Origin: Sporomusa acidovorans
GTDB lineage: Bacteria; Bacillota; Negativicutes; Sporomusales; Sporomusaceae
NCBI RefSeq assembly: GCF_900101845.1
Contig: NZ_FNAM01000002.1
Span: 1 to 64,000 of the forward strand
Length of the DNA: 64,000 nt
Reading direction: 5' to 3'
Below, piece after piece: positions 1 through 6,788 of this stretch. Below the pieces are notes generated by a model that saw nothing but the letters and a program-made list of their open reading frames with translations, was not told where the DNA came from and did not search any database. Numbering within the stretch: the first letter of the stretch is position 1; every line of letters starts with the position of its first letter. Position numbers and translations under genes: made by a program.

Positions 1-239
1 TATCACTTGTTCTTTATCGGTTATTGGAAAAGAAACTAGACAATCGGTTTACGTGTCAAGAAATAATCAACGGCCTGAAGGAAATGAATTTCTATGAGAT
101 TGAGGGCGAAGGTTATATACCAACCTACACAAGAACTGATTTTACAGATGTGCTACATGAAACTTATGGGTTTCGAACAGACTATCAGATCATAAAAAAA
201 ACACAGATGAAAAAAATTTTAAACATGACAAAAAAATAA
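1..239 (+). CDS. Transposase, C-terminal end (IS1634/IS4-like), cut by window edge
   Basis: The reading frame is open from the left edge (in frame from base 3) and stops at 239, so this is the last ~78 residues of a longer protein. The tail contains a GYIPTYTRTDFTD segment followed by YGFRTDYQII and a lysine-rich end. I recognise this pattern from the C-termini of IS1634-family DDE transposases. A strong hairpin terminator follows about 30 bases later. The catalytic residues lie outside the window, so I cannot say whether the element is intact. The family call rests on recall of the C-terminal pattern only. Confidence 0.7.
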   Translation, partial: SLVLYRLLEKKLDNRFTCQEIINGLKEMNFYEIEGEGYIPTYTRTDFTDVLHETYGFRTDYQIIKKTQMKKILNMTKK

Positions 240-270
240 AAAAAATTACTCACTTTTTCAAAAACACAAA

Positions 271-315
271 AAGCTTGAGAAACCTTGTAAATCAAGGTTT
301 CTCAAGCTTTTTTTA
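271..315 (+). terminator. Intrinsic terminator after the transposase
   Basis: A perfect 17-bp stem (AAGCTTGAGAAACCTTG at 271-287 with its complement at 293-309), a 5-base loop and a run of T. It lies just downstream of the transposase stop codon. Confidence 0.9.
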
Positions 316-377
316 GTCTTCAACTGTCAAAGACAGGATCATAGCATAGCCCGGTAAAAGAAGGCAAGCGTTTTTTT

Positions 378-419
378 AATCAAAAACACCCTGCAGCGCT
401 GCTTAGATCTGCAAGGTGT
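378..419 (-). terminator. Intrinsic terminator of the LUD-domain gene
   Basis: Read on the minus strand, ACACCTTGCAG pairs with CTGCAGGGTGT and is followed by TTTTTGATT. It begins about 20 bases past the stop codon of the gene at 441-1082. Confidence 0.8.
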
Positions 420-440
420 CAGCTGCAATAATTGTATCAG

Positions 441-1082
441 TTAGAAGCCCAATTCCTCACCAATAATAATTACTTCTACATCGGCACCAGCCGGTTTTTT
501 ATGCATAACGGTCGTGACATTGCAAATTCTGGTTGGTCCCTGGCAGTCCATACATTCACCTGTCGCCGTGCACGGATTAGGCCGGTTGAGACGTTTATTA
601 TTAATGGGTGCAGCGAACAGTTCTATCCGGTCCATGGCGGTATCAATGTCGGTAACAATTTTATTGACACCGGTCACCACAATGACTTTCTTGGGCCCAA
701 ATATCATGGCCGCTACCCGGTTGCCTGAGCCGTCGACATTGACAAGTTCGCCTTTTAGGGTAAGCGCATTGGTGCTTGTTAAGAACACATCACAAGACAT
801 TTGTTTGTGACGCAAGGCAAGCGATTCTTCCGGCGACAGACCCGGTTTATTATGATTAAATACTGTATTTCCGCGCTCCTCCAGAAGAGTGTCAATGCCA
901 ATTTCTTTAATTGTCCAGGAACCGCCAATACCTACCGTAGCATCGCCGGGAATAAGGGAAGCCAGTTTGTCTAATGCCTCTTTCCGGGTATTGACATAGC
1001 TTGCGGTAAAATTATTTTTCTGCAAGGCTTCAACGACCTTGGCACCGATTGTTTGATTATGCCATGTTTTAAATTCACTCAT
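441..1082 (-). CDS. LUD-domain (LutC/YkgG-like, DUF162) protein
   Basis: A 213-residue protein of the LUD family, whose best-known members are LutB/LutC of the lactate-utilisation complex. Visible family features are the glycine-rich GIGGSWTIKEIG segment near residues 51-62, the SCDVFLTSTNALTLKGELVN core, and the FGPKKVIVVTGVNKIV strand-turn followed by DTAMDRIELFAAP. It ends with a Cys-rich segment (CTATGECMDCQGPTRIC). A GGGAGG ribosome site sits 9 bases before the ATG. Stand-alone single-domain LUD proteins are common in clostridia and Negativicutes and their substrates are mostly unknown. No lutA/lutB neighbour is seen, so a role in lactate oxidation is not supported here. Confidence 0.85.
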   Translation of the reverse strand: MSEFKTWHNQTIGAKVVEALQKNNFTASYVNTRKEALDKLASLIPGDATVGIGGSWTIKEIGIDTLLEERGNTVFNHNKPGLSPEESLALRHKQMSCDVFLTSTNALTLKGELVNVDGSGNRVAAMIFGPKKVIVVTGVNKIVTDIDTAMDRIELFAAPINNKRLNRPNPCTATGECMDCQGPTRICNVTTVMHKKPAGADVEVIIIGEELGF

Positions 1083-1143
1083 TATCGTTTTCCTCCCAAC
1101 TACTCTGTATTAGGAAATCAAGGGCACTTGCCCAACTACACTT

Positions 1144-1704
1144 TTAAGGACTGGTGATTTCCTTGCTGCCGGGATGTAGCACCATATGTGCACACGCCAT
1201 TTTGACCATGTCCTCGGCAGCATACTGATTATACACCAGATTGATATGTTTGGCATAGGATAAGCCGTTAAAGCTGCCGTTGGCCTGGACGGTTATGGCC
1301 TCATTCAGTTTGTTGGCAAATTCTGAAGTCAGGTTGACTCTTCGCGCCACTTTCACCAAACCGTCGGCAGCCTCGACAAGAACAATTGTTAGTGTGCTTG
1401 CATCGTCAATCTCTTCCGGATAAACGCGAACTCCCAGTGGTACAGTATGCCAGGAATAAGGGGCATCGTTCCACTTGCCGGCTCCAAACTTAAACAGCAA
1501 AAAAAGAATAGGGCCATCAATATAGAGAGCTAACTCTGCCATACCGTCTTGCATATCCTTGATTTCCCGAGCGTTAACCCCTGCTTTACAGAGCAGAAGG
1601 CTATGACCGTCATTGTCGAATCGATAAACCGTCTTTTCCTCCAAATTGACCTGACCCGGTATGTATGGTTGTCCAACCTGACTTGTCTGCATGGCTTGCT
1701 CCAC
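1144..1704 (-). CDS. Uncharacterised protein
   Basis: A 186-residue protein that I do not recognise. It has no signal peptide or membrane segment, a mixed alpha/beta composition and no cysteine cluster (two scattered Cys). The listed start is GTG at 1704; an ATG 12 bases further in (1692) is an alternative, and the ribosome site is weak for both. It lies 61 bases upstream of the LUD gene on the same strand and could be cotranscribed with it. The length and regular amino-acid composition argue that it is real. Confidence 0.6.
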   Translation of the reverse strand: MEQAMQTSQVGQPYIPGQVNLEEKTVYRFDNDGHSLLLCKAGVNAREIKDMQDGMAELALYIDGPILFLLFKFGAGKWNDAPYSWHTVPLGVRVYPEEIDDASTLTIVLVEAADGLVKVARRVNLTSEFANKLNEAITVQANGSFNGLSYAKHINLVYNQYAAEDMVKMACAHMVLHPGSKEITSP

Positions 1705-1784
1705 CGCTTTTCCACAAAAGTCCCTGTTTTTATTATACCATTATCCGCATAGATAATAAATCCAGTATTTTTGCGGATTTGCAG

Positions 1785-1806
1785 CTATCGCTTCCGGAAG
1801 CGATAG
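1785..1806. repeat. Perfect 22-bp palindrome
   Basis: CTATCGCTTCC is followed directly by its reverse complement GGAAGCGATAG. There is no T-run on either side, so it is not an intrinsic terminator. It sits between the gene ending the 1144-1704 unit and the first toxin/antitoxin module, and could be a protein-binding site. Confidence 0.55.
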
Positions 1807-1911
1807 TCCGAAACTCAGAATCGATTTTTTCTGAACCAAGAAACTTTTATGGTCCGCCGGACGCGGCTGTTTGTGGCTACCCATGCGTTTTCCGGAAAAG
1901 GTCGTTGGCTG

Positions 1912-1940
1912 TTGCATATTTTTCAGACTATGGGTATAAT
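1912..1940 (+). promoter_or_regulatory. Sigma-A promoter of antisense (antitoxin) RNA 1
   Basis: TTGCAT (1912-1917), 17-base spacer, TATAAT (1935-1940). The same arrangement recurs at 3279-3307 in the second copy of the module. Confidence 0.8.
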
Positions 1941-1946
1941 ATAAGA

Positions 1947-2066
1947 AAAGGACTGACGTGTCGTTAGCACGCCAGCCTTGCAGATTGTCTAACCGGAAAC
2001 GGTTGGCCTCGATTAGTTATTTCAAGAATAACCGCAATCCTTAGCCTGGGGCGGTTATTTCTGCTT
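1947..2066 (+). ncRNA. Predicted antisense RNA antitoxin 1 (RatA-like arrangement)
   Basis: Transcription from the promoter at 1912-1940 would run toward and over the 3' end of the small toxin gene on the other strand. It would end at a hairpin whose arms AGAATAACCGC (2025-2035) and GCGGTTATTTCT (2051-2062) flank a short loop. Overlap with the toxin reading frame is only its last codons plus the 3' UTR, as in the txpA/ratA type I system of Bacillus. A near-copy with the same promoter, body and hairpin lies at 3314-3437. The transcript ends are inferred from the sequence only. Confidence 0.65.
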
Positions 2067-2132
2067 TATGATCAAAACAACGAGTGTTGTAAATGCAATC
2101 ATGAGATACATTGCCTCAAACATTGAAATCAT
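2055..2132 (-). CDS. Small holin-like type I toxin peptide, copy 1
   Basis: A 25-residue reading frame. It starts MISMFEAMYLMIAFTTLVVL and ends in a short basic tail (IIKQK), which is one hydrophobic helix. It aligns residue by residue with the second copy at 3426-3503 (shared EA....AF.TL.VL...K.K), and both match the Hol_Tox-like family of short membrane peptides (TxpA/BsrE group). A GGGGGTGG ribosome site lies at the same distance from the ATG as in copy 2; an extra ATG directly upstream (2135) is an alternative start. A minus-strand -10 (TATAAT, 2198-2193) could drive it. It would be toxic by membrane insertion when not silenced by the opposing RNA. Confidence 0.7.
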   Translation of the reverse strand: MISMFEAMYLMIAFTTLVVLIIKQK

Positions 2133-2418
2133 CATACCACCCCCTTTCTACAAAGGGAATGGCTAACCGCTCCTCAACAACCTGTTACGTTAATTATAGC
2201 ATATTTTCCCAGAGCGAACAGAAAAAAATTTGTCGCTGGCTTTTATCAGATCACCATGCCGCCTTCTCAAAACAAGGGCGGCATTTTTATTTTCTTCCGC
2301 CGCGCAGTTCGCGGCTCCCTTGCTGCCGGCAGGCCCATTCGCACGGAATACGGCGGTGCGGGTTTGGCCGGTTCTCCCTCCCGTTTGTTCGACGCGAGGG
2401 AGGCAAGAGGTGGGTTCC
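2133..2418. other. Toxin promoter region and GC-rich non-coding stretch
   Basis: It contains the presumed toxin leader and -10 box (2193-2198), a plus-strand terminator-like hairpin (ATGCCGCC at 2256-2263 with GGCGGCAT at 2277-2284, then TTTTATTTT), and about 120 GC-rich bases (2293-2415) with a CTCCCTC/GAGGGAG stem. The reading frames here lack ribosome sites and recognisable content. I see no riboswitch or known RNA signature that I can name. Confidence 0.4.
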
Positions 2419-2748
2419 CTAAAACATAACTGGGCCGTCTGGTTGCATAAAAGCAGCGAATTCTTGACGTACGCTGCAGCTATCCCGAATACCTTCCCGA
2501 TAAACAATTTCAGCCGCTAGTCCGGATTTAAAGTTAGCGGCTGCCTCATACTCCATAACCAGACAAAGCAATTCCGGCTGCTGTGCTTCCAGTTCACGGG
2601 CAATTTCCATAAGCTGTGATAGTACAGACTCGACCTCTCTCTCTGCTTTCCTGTATTTGGCATCAGCAACACCGGCTATACTGAGGATATTATCCGCTCT
2701 GTCAAAGACGTACTGCTCAAGCGCTTGGTTTAAAATATGGTTTAACAC
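2419..2748 (-). CDS. Small helical protein of unknown function
   Basis: A 109-residue, mostly helical protein rich in Glu, Ala and Leu, with a likely coiled-coil stretch around residues 25-65 and a C-terminal part (NFKSGLAAEIVYREGIRD) like those of short uncharacterised Firmicute proteins. No function can be assigned. It starts at GTG 2748 behind a GGGGGC ribosome site. That site is paired in a leader hairpin (see 2756-2816), which suggests regulated translation. Confidence 0.6.
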   Translation of the reverse strand: MLNHILNQALEQYVFDRADNILSIAGVADAKYRKAEREVESVLSQLMEIARELEAQQPELLCLVMEYEAAANFKSGLAAEIVYREGIRDSCSVRQEFAAFMQPDGPVMF

Positions 2749-2755
2749 AACAAAG

Positions 2756-2816
2756 CCCCCTATACTTAGGCTGCGGCATACACGTTAGCGCTGCCGCCAG
2801 CTTTTTTTATAGGGGG
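2756..2816 (-). promoter_or_regulatory. Leader hairpin that sequesters the ribosome binding site
   Basis: On the minus strand the 5' arm CCCCCTATA (2816-2808) is complementary to TATAGGGGG (2764-2756), which contains the ribosome site of the gene at 2419-2748. A second stem (GCGGCA with TGCCGC) lies inside the loop. The arrangement predicts that translation is off when the outer stem forms. No known riboswitch class is recognised. Confidence 0.5.
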
Positions 2817-2817
2817 A

Positions 2818-2862
2818 AATTAAAAAGCGCATGCGAGGTTTATAACCCTACACATGCGCTTT
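2818..2862 (-). terminator. Intrinsic terminator, minus strand
   Basis: A perfect 10-bp stem, AAAGCGCATG (2862-2853 on the minus strand) with CATGCGCTTT, followed by TTTTTAATTT. It ends a minus-strand transcript coming from about 2863-3140 just before the leader of the next gene. Confidence 0.7.
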
Positions 2863-3278
2863 GCTTCGTCGTCTGCTAAATCCCCAATACCAATAAGCCG
2901 GAACATAACCGGCTTCAACAGAAAAGCAGTCAAGAAATATGTAAGCGAACGCTTGCCTTTCCGTTGATGGTTTATTAAGGATAGGCTCATCATCTGCTGC
3001 ATGAAGTCGCACAGTCTGCTCTTGCCTTGCTCCGGCATCTCCGTTACACACTGCGCCTCGCTTGTGTTCAAACGGGCGGCGTTGTATAATAGAAATGTCG
3101 TCGTGGACAGCTTGACTGTTACGTGTAGGTGCTGTTTTCACCTGCGCGTGCCGCGGGAGTGTTACTGCACTTCCGGGTCACGGCGACTTTTTAATTTCCA
3201 CCTATTTCTAATTATAGCTCATTTCCAGCGAATTGCAAGTAAACGTAAGCCGCGCAGGCGGGATTTTTCCCTGACCGG
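2863..3278 (-). other. Stretch without a convincing gene, probable decayed or RNA-coding segment
   Basis: Two overlapping minus-strand frames (83 and 97 codons) run through this stretch, but neither has a good ribosome site or a recognisable family, and they disagree in frame. Because a clear minus-strand terminator closes the stretch at 2818-2862, something was or is transcribed here: a broken gene or a non-coding RNA. I cannot decide which. Confidence 0.3.
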
Positions 3279-3307
3279 TTGCATATTTTTATTCCTATGG
3301 GTATAAT
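3279..3307 (+). promoter_or_regulatory. Sigma-A promoter of antisense (antitoxin) RNA 2
   Basis: TTGCAT (3279-3284), 17-base spacer, TATAAT (3302-3307), followed by the same ATAAGAAAAGGACTGACGTG stretch as in module 1. Confidence 0.8.
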
Positions 3308-3313
3308 ATAAGA

Positions 3314-3437
3314 AAAGGACTGACGTGCTCTAACACGCCAGCCCTACAGGCTGTCTAACCGGGAAACGGTTAGCCCATATGTTACAAACTATTGAGAAAT
3401 AGCCGCACACCTTGGGGAGGGGCGGCTATTTCTTTTT
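3314..3437 (+). ncRNA. Predicted antisense RNA antitoxin 2
   Basis: Counterpart of the RNA at 1947-2066, with the same promoter, a closely similar body (GGACTGACGTG, ACACGCCAGCC, CTGTCTAACCGG segments) and a terminator hairpin formed by AGAAATAGCCGC (3395-3406) and GCGGCTATTTCT (3422-3433) followed by T residues. It would pair with the 3' end of the toxin mRNA from the opposite strand. Confidence 0.65.
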
Positions 3438-3503
3438 GGTCGTGACCAATACCATGAGCGTGGCAAATGCGACAGCAAATGTCAATGCTTCGTAAACAGT
3501 CAT
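3426..3503 (-). CDS. Small holin-like type I toxin peptide, copy 2
   Basis: A 25-residue peptide, starting MTVYEALTFAVAFATLMVLV and ending in three lysines. The MTVYEAL..... AF.TL.VL signature is typical of the putative holin-like toxin family of Firmicutes. A strong GGGGGTGG ribosome site precedes the ATG at 3503. A minus-strand -10-like TATACT (3570-3565) lies upstream. It forms a pair with antisense RNA 2 on the opposite strand. The longer 71-codon frame that contains it has no ribosome site of its own and is not used. Confidence 0.75.
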   Translation of the reverse strand: MTVYEALTFAVAFATLMVLVTTKKK

Positions 3504-3794
3504 CGTACCACCCCCTTCCCTTATCAGGAAGGGGCTAACCGTCCCCCGAGCAGCCTGTATACTTAGTATAACATATTTTTCCAAGGGTAAAAAAGAAAAT
3601 TCTTGTTTCTGGCTTTGTTGTAAAACTGTGTCGCCTTCCAAATGAGGCCCGAGGACGGCTTACGGAAGATGCGGTAGCGGAGCGGGCTCTGGTATCGATT
3701 CTGTTAGCCAACGCTACAAATCTGCTTTTCCCACTTCCTAATTCTAAAACTGTTGAATGACGCACCCGAATTATACGCACCATTTCCACATTGG
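3504..3794 (-). other. Toxin 2 leader and unassigned sequence
   Basis: It holds the toxin ribosome site and -10 region. Beyond about 3600 there is only an unrecognisable 84-codon minus-strand frame without a ribosome site. Its end resembles the equivalent frame upstream of toxin 1 (both finish in a GKICY-type string), which reflects duplication of the module rather than a protein. Confidence 0.35.
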
Positions 3795-4382
3795 TTAAAT
3801 ATCACAAGCCATTGAGTAAAACCCACCTTCATGATTAATTTTTGCCTCGTCTTTAAATCCGATTTCTCTTATCATCTGAAAGCCGTTAGAATGATAAACT
3901 TTTTGTGCGGTTATATTGTCTGCTAAAACAAATAGGCTAAGTTTACGGAAGCCCAGGGATTCAGCTTTGGATTTGGCTAAGGATATAAGTGCAGTACCGA
4001 TACCTCTACAACGGAATTCTTTATGAACGAACATAGCATTGATTAAAAGACTGTTTTCAATTCCTGAATTATAAAATTCTATAAGTTTCTTCAATCTTTC
4101 TCCAGGGATGAATGATCTCATTTCATCATCTATTCGATGGTATACCGAAGGGTATAACTGTATCATACCGATAATATTATGATTATATTCTGCAACAAGA
4201 GCACCTTTGTAAGAATTATACCTGGTTTCATCCTCAAGGCCATGGGTTAAAAGCTGGGTAACTGTCATTCCTGGAATAATGCCTTCAAACAAATAATCCA
4301 GTAATCCGTCAGAGGCACTATAGATATACTCAGCCATGATTGGACAATCCTTTTTTTGAGCTTCACGGTATTCAATATCCAT
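3795..4382 (-). CDS. GNAT-family N-acetyltransferase
   Basis: A 195-residue protein with the GNAT fold: an N-terminal strand (MDIEYREAQKKD), the acetyl-CoA-binding motif A around residues 118-135 (VHKEFRCRGIGTALISLAKS; the R-x-x-G-I-G pyrophosphate loop is visible), then SLGFRKLSLFVLADNITAQKVYHSNGF, the usual motif B with its Asn and Tyr. AAAGGTGG precedes the ATG. It is a single gene facing away from the sigma-54 activator. The substrate cannot be predicted. Confidence 0.85.
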   Translation of the reverse strand: MDIEYREAQKKDCPIMAEYIYSASDGLLDYLFEGIIPGMTVTQLLTHGLEDETRYNSYKGALVAEYNHNIIGMIQLYPSVYHRIDDEMRSFIPGERLKKLIEFYNSGIENSLLINAMFVHKEFRCRGIGTALISLAKSKAESLGFRKLSLFVLADNITAQKVYHSNGFQMIREIGFKDEAKINHEGGFYSMACDI

Positions 4383-4629
4383 GGTAAACCACCTTTAACA
4401 AGAATAATTGGGGCATGGGTGCTGAACTGAAAATCGCCCCTCCTGTTTTTATAATACTGCTAAAGCACCAATATATTCATTAATTTCCAGATAAAGATAA
4501 CAAATTTTATTTATTTACAAACCAAGAGTACGAAGTGGCGTTACACGCAGGACATTGCCAGAATATCTAGAATAATTTAATAGTTGAAACAAAATAATGC
4601 ATCAACATTGCACAATAAAGGTGAATTAT

Positions 4630-6675
4630 ATGAAAATAACAGAACCTTTAAACCAAAATAATTTTACAATAAATCCAAGTATTATAACAGATTTGAATAT
4701 CTGGCAAAAAGTACGGGAATGCAAAAAAGAATTTTTTGAACAAAACATAGACCCGAGAAACTCACCATATATTCCTTTGGAAGTAGCTGAATCTTGGATA
4801 AGATCAAAACAATACGGACTCGATCCTTATAAAAAACTCACCGCACAAAAAAATTCTCCTGAAGGCTTAAATCGTATAGCCAAAAACAAAAAATTACTTA
4901 TGCAGGCAACTATTCCGCTAATAAAAAAATACCTCAGCCTATTGTCCGCTTCGGATTATAGGATGATGCTGACCGATGAAAATGGTACCAACCTATATAT
5001 AGAAGGAAATGACAATGACATTCTTCCGATACCACCATTTGGGTCACTACTTAATGAAAATGTAATAGGAACTACAGCTCATGGATTATGCTGCATGCTT
5101 CGCCGGCCAGTGCAATTTATCGGACCGTACAATTATTGTGTACACTTAGATGACAATCTTGTCTCTTCTACCCCGATTTTTGAAAATGGTGATTTAATCG
5201 GCACATTAACTATTTATCAGATATATGCAAATAAAAACATACATAATATGCAAACACATTCTCTAGGCTGGATATCGTCTATGGCAGTTGCAATTGAAAA
5301 GCATTTAATGCTTGCAAAAGCAAATGATCAATTAGAAATGAGTAATGGAATTCTTAAAGCCACAGTATCTGTTATTGATGGCGGTTTAATTACCCTTGAC
5401 AAGGATGGCTTAATTTCTCATATCAATGAAGAGGGATGCAGAATTTTGGATACTGCCAGCGACGAAGTACTTCGTAGTAATTTTAAGCAATATTTTAAAG
5501 AAACTCAGCTTATCACCCAGGCCTTAGAGAGTGCGAAAACTATAAATAACCATGAAATAACAGTAACCAATAAAACAATGGAAAAACAATACTTAATGTC
5601 TGTTAACCCGATATTAGGTGAAAATGAGGAAAATGTAAACGGGGCTGTCATTCACCTTGCGCACATGGAAAATATCAAAAAGTTAGTGAATGATTGGCGA
5701 GGGGCACAAGCAACTTATTCATTCGATAGTATCAAAGGAAAAAACCCGTTATTACTTACAACAATCAAAAAAGCCAGACAATTTGCTAAACTAAATGCCA
5801 GCGTATTAATTCAAGGTGAAAGCGGAACAGGCAAAGAACTGTTTGCCCAATCCATTCATAGCACTTTTCGACCGGAAGGTCCTTTTATTTCAATCAATTG
5901 TTCAGCAATGCCCAGAGACCTTATAGAAAGTGAATTATTTGGTTATGAAGGCGGTACCTTCACCGGAGCAGAAAAAAAAGGCCGTCCTGGCCTGATTGAA
6001 CTAGCGCACGGAGGGACTCTTTTTTTAGACGAAATTGGCGATATGCCTCTGGAAATTCAGCCTGTCCTATTACGCGTCTTGGAAGAAAAAAAAGTGCGAC
6101 GGATAGGCGGAAAAAAATATATTCCTGTCGATTTTCGGGTAATCGCCGCCAGTAATAAAAATTTGCATTCTATGGTTGCGGATAAAACTTTTAGGCAGGA
6201 CCTTTATTATCGGTTAGCAGTTTTCAAACTCGAAATACCACCGTTACGGAAAAGAAAAGAAGATATTATTGACCTTGCCCAATATTTTATTAATAATATC
6301 AGCAGAAAAATTGGCTGCTCTGTTCCAGATTTAAGTAATGAGGTTCAAAATCAATTGCTGGAATATCAGTGGCCGGGGAATATTCGTCAGCTTGAAAACG
6401 CAATGGTTTATGCAGTTAGTGTAGCTCAGAATGGAATCATAAAGGTGTTCGATTTACCTGAGGATATAATAAATTTGGGGAATAATTTTGATATTTCAAT
6501 GAACAGCCATGTTTTTACGAATAGCCCTTTTATGACGCTGCAAGAACTGGAAATCGCGACAATAAGAAATACTATGAATCACGTGAATAATAATATTGCA
6601 GATGCCGCGAAGCTCCTGGGATTGGGTAAGTCAACTATGTATAAAAAGCTTAAACAATATGATATTCCTTATTAA
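4630..6675 (+). CDS. Sigma-54-dependent transcriptional activator (AcoR-like: GAF-PAS-AAA+-Fis HTH)
   Basis: An enhancer-binding protein of about 681 residues. I prefer the ATG at 4630 (AAAGGTG, 5 bases upstream) over the ATG at 4597. Domains in order: AcoR-type N-terminus with a GAF-like sensor (about 40-220), a PAS domain (about 240-350), AAA+ domain with Walker A GESGTGKE at about 396-403, sigma-54 contact loop GTFTGA at about 442-447, Walker B LFLDEIGD, R-finger region, and a C-terminal Fis-type helix-turn-helix (NNIADAAKLLGLGKSTMYKKL). The contact loop differs from the canonical GAFTGA by Ala to Thr. It lies next to, and converges with, a minus-strand operon with a sigma-54 promoter, and is the obvious candidate to control that operon, the 23687 operon and the porin. 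A half-site-like ATCTAGAAT (about 4565) in its own leader hints at autoregulation. Confidence 0.93.
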   Translation: MKITEPLNQNNFTINPSIITDLNIWQKVRECKKEFFEQNIDPRNSPYIPLEVAESWIRSKQYGLDPYKKLTAQKNSPEGLNRIAKNKKLLMQATIPLIKKYLSLLSASDYRMMLTDENGTNLYIEGNDNDILPIPPFGSLLNENVIGTTAHGLCCMLRRPVQFIGPYNYCVHLDDNLVSSTPIFENGDLIGTLTIYQIYANKNIHNMQTHSLGWISSMAVAIEKHLMLAKANDQLEMSNGILKATVSVIDGGLITLDKDGLISHINEEGCRILDTASDEVLRSNFKQYFKETQLITQALESAKTINNHEITVTNKTMEKQYLMSVNPILGENEENVNGAVIHLAHMENIKKLVNDWRGAQATYSFDSIKGKNPLLLTTIKKARQFAKLNASVLIQGESGTGKELFAQSIHSTFRPEGPFISINCSAMPRDLIESELFGYEGGTFTGAEKKGRPGLIELAHGGTLFLDEIGDMPLEIQPVLLRVLEEKKVRRIGGKKYIPVDFRVIAASNKNLHSMVADKTFRQDLYYRLAVFKLEIPPLRKRKEDIIDLAQYFINNISRKIGCSVPDLSNEVQNQLLEYQWPGNIRQLENAMVYAVSVAQNGIIKVFDLPEDIINLGNNFDISMNSHVFTNSPFMTLQELEIATIRNTMNHVNNNIADAAKLLGLGKSTMYKKLKQYDIPY

Positions 6676-6697
6676 AAATATAGGAATACTATTGCAT

Positions 6698-6733
6698 AAA
6701 AAACGAGTCCATTTAAATGAACTCGTTTTTTAT
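6698..6733 (+). terminator. Terminator between activator and MFS gene
   Basis: AAAAAACGAGT and ACTCGTTTTTT arms around a CATTTAAATG core. The stem is flanked by A and T runs, so it can serve both converging genes. Confidence 0.85.
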
Positions 6734-6788
6734 GGTAAAGCTACTGTTCTTGCTTTTAAACTCTAAAGTTCTTATCCCACAATTAATA

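Noticed and set aside
432..810. Plus-strand frames opposite the LUD gene
   Set aside because: They are antisense shadows of a well-supported gene and have no ribosome sites.
3535..3789. 84-codon minus-strand frame upstream of toxin 2
   Set aside because: No ribosome site; similarity to the frame upstream of toxin 1 is explained by duplicated toxin leader DNA.
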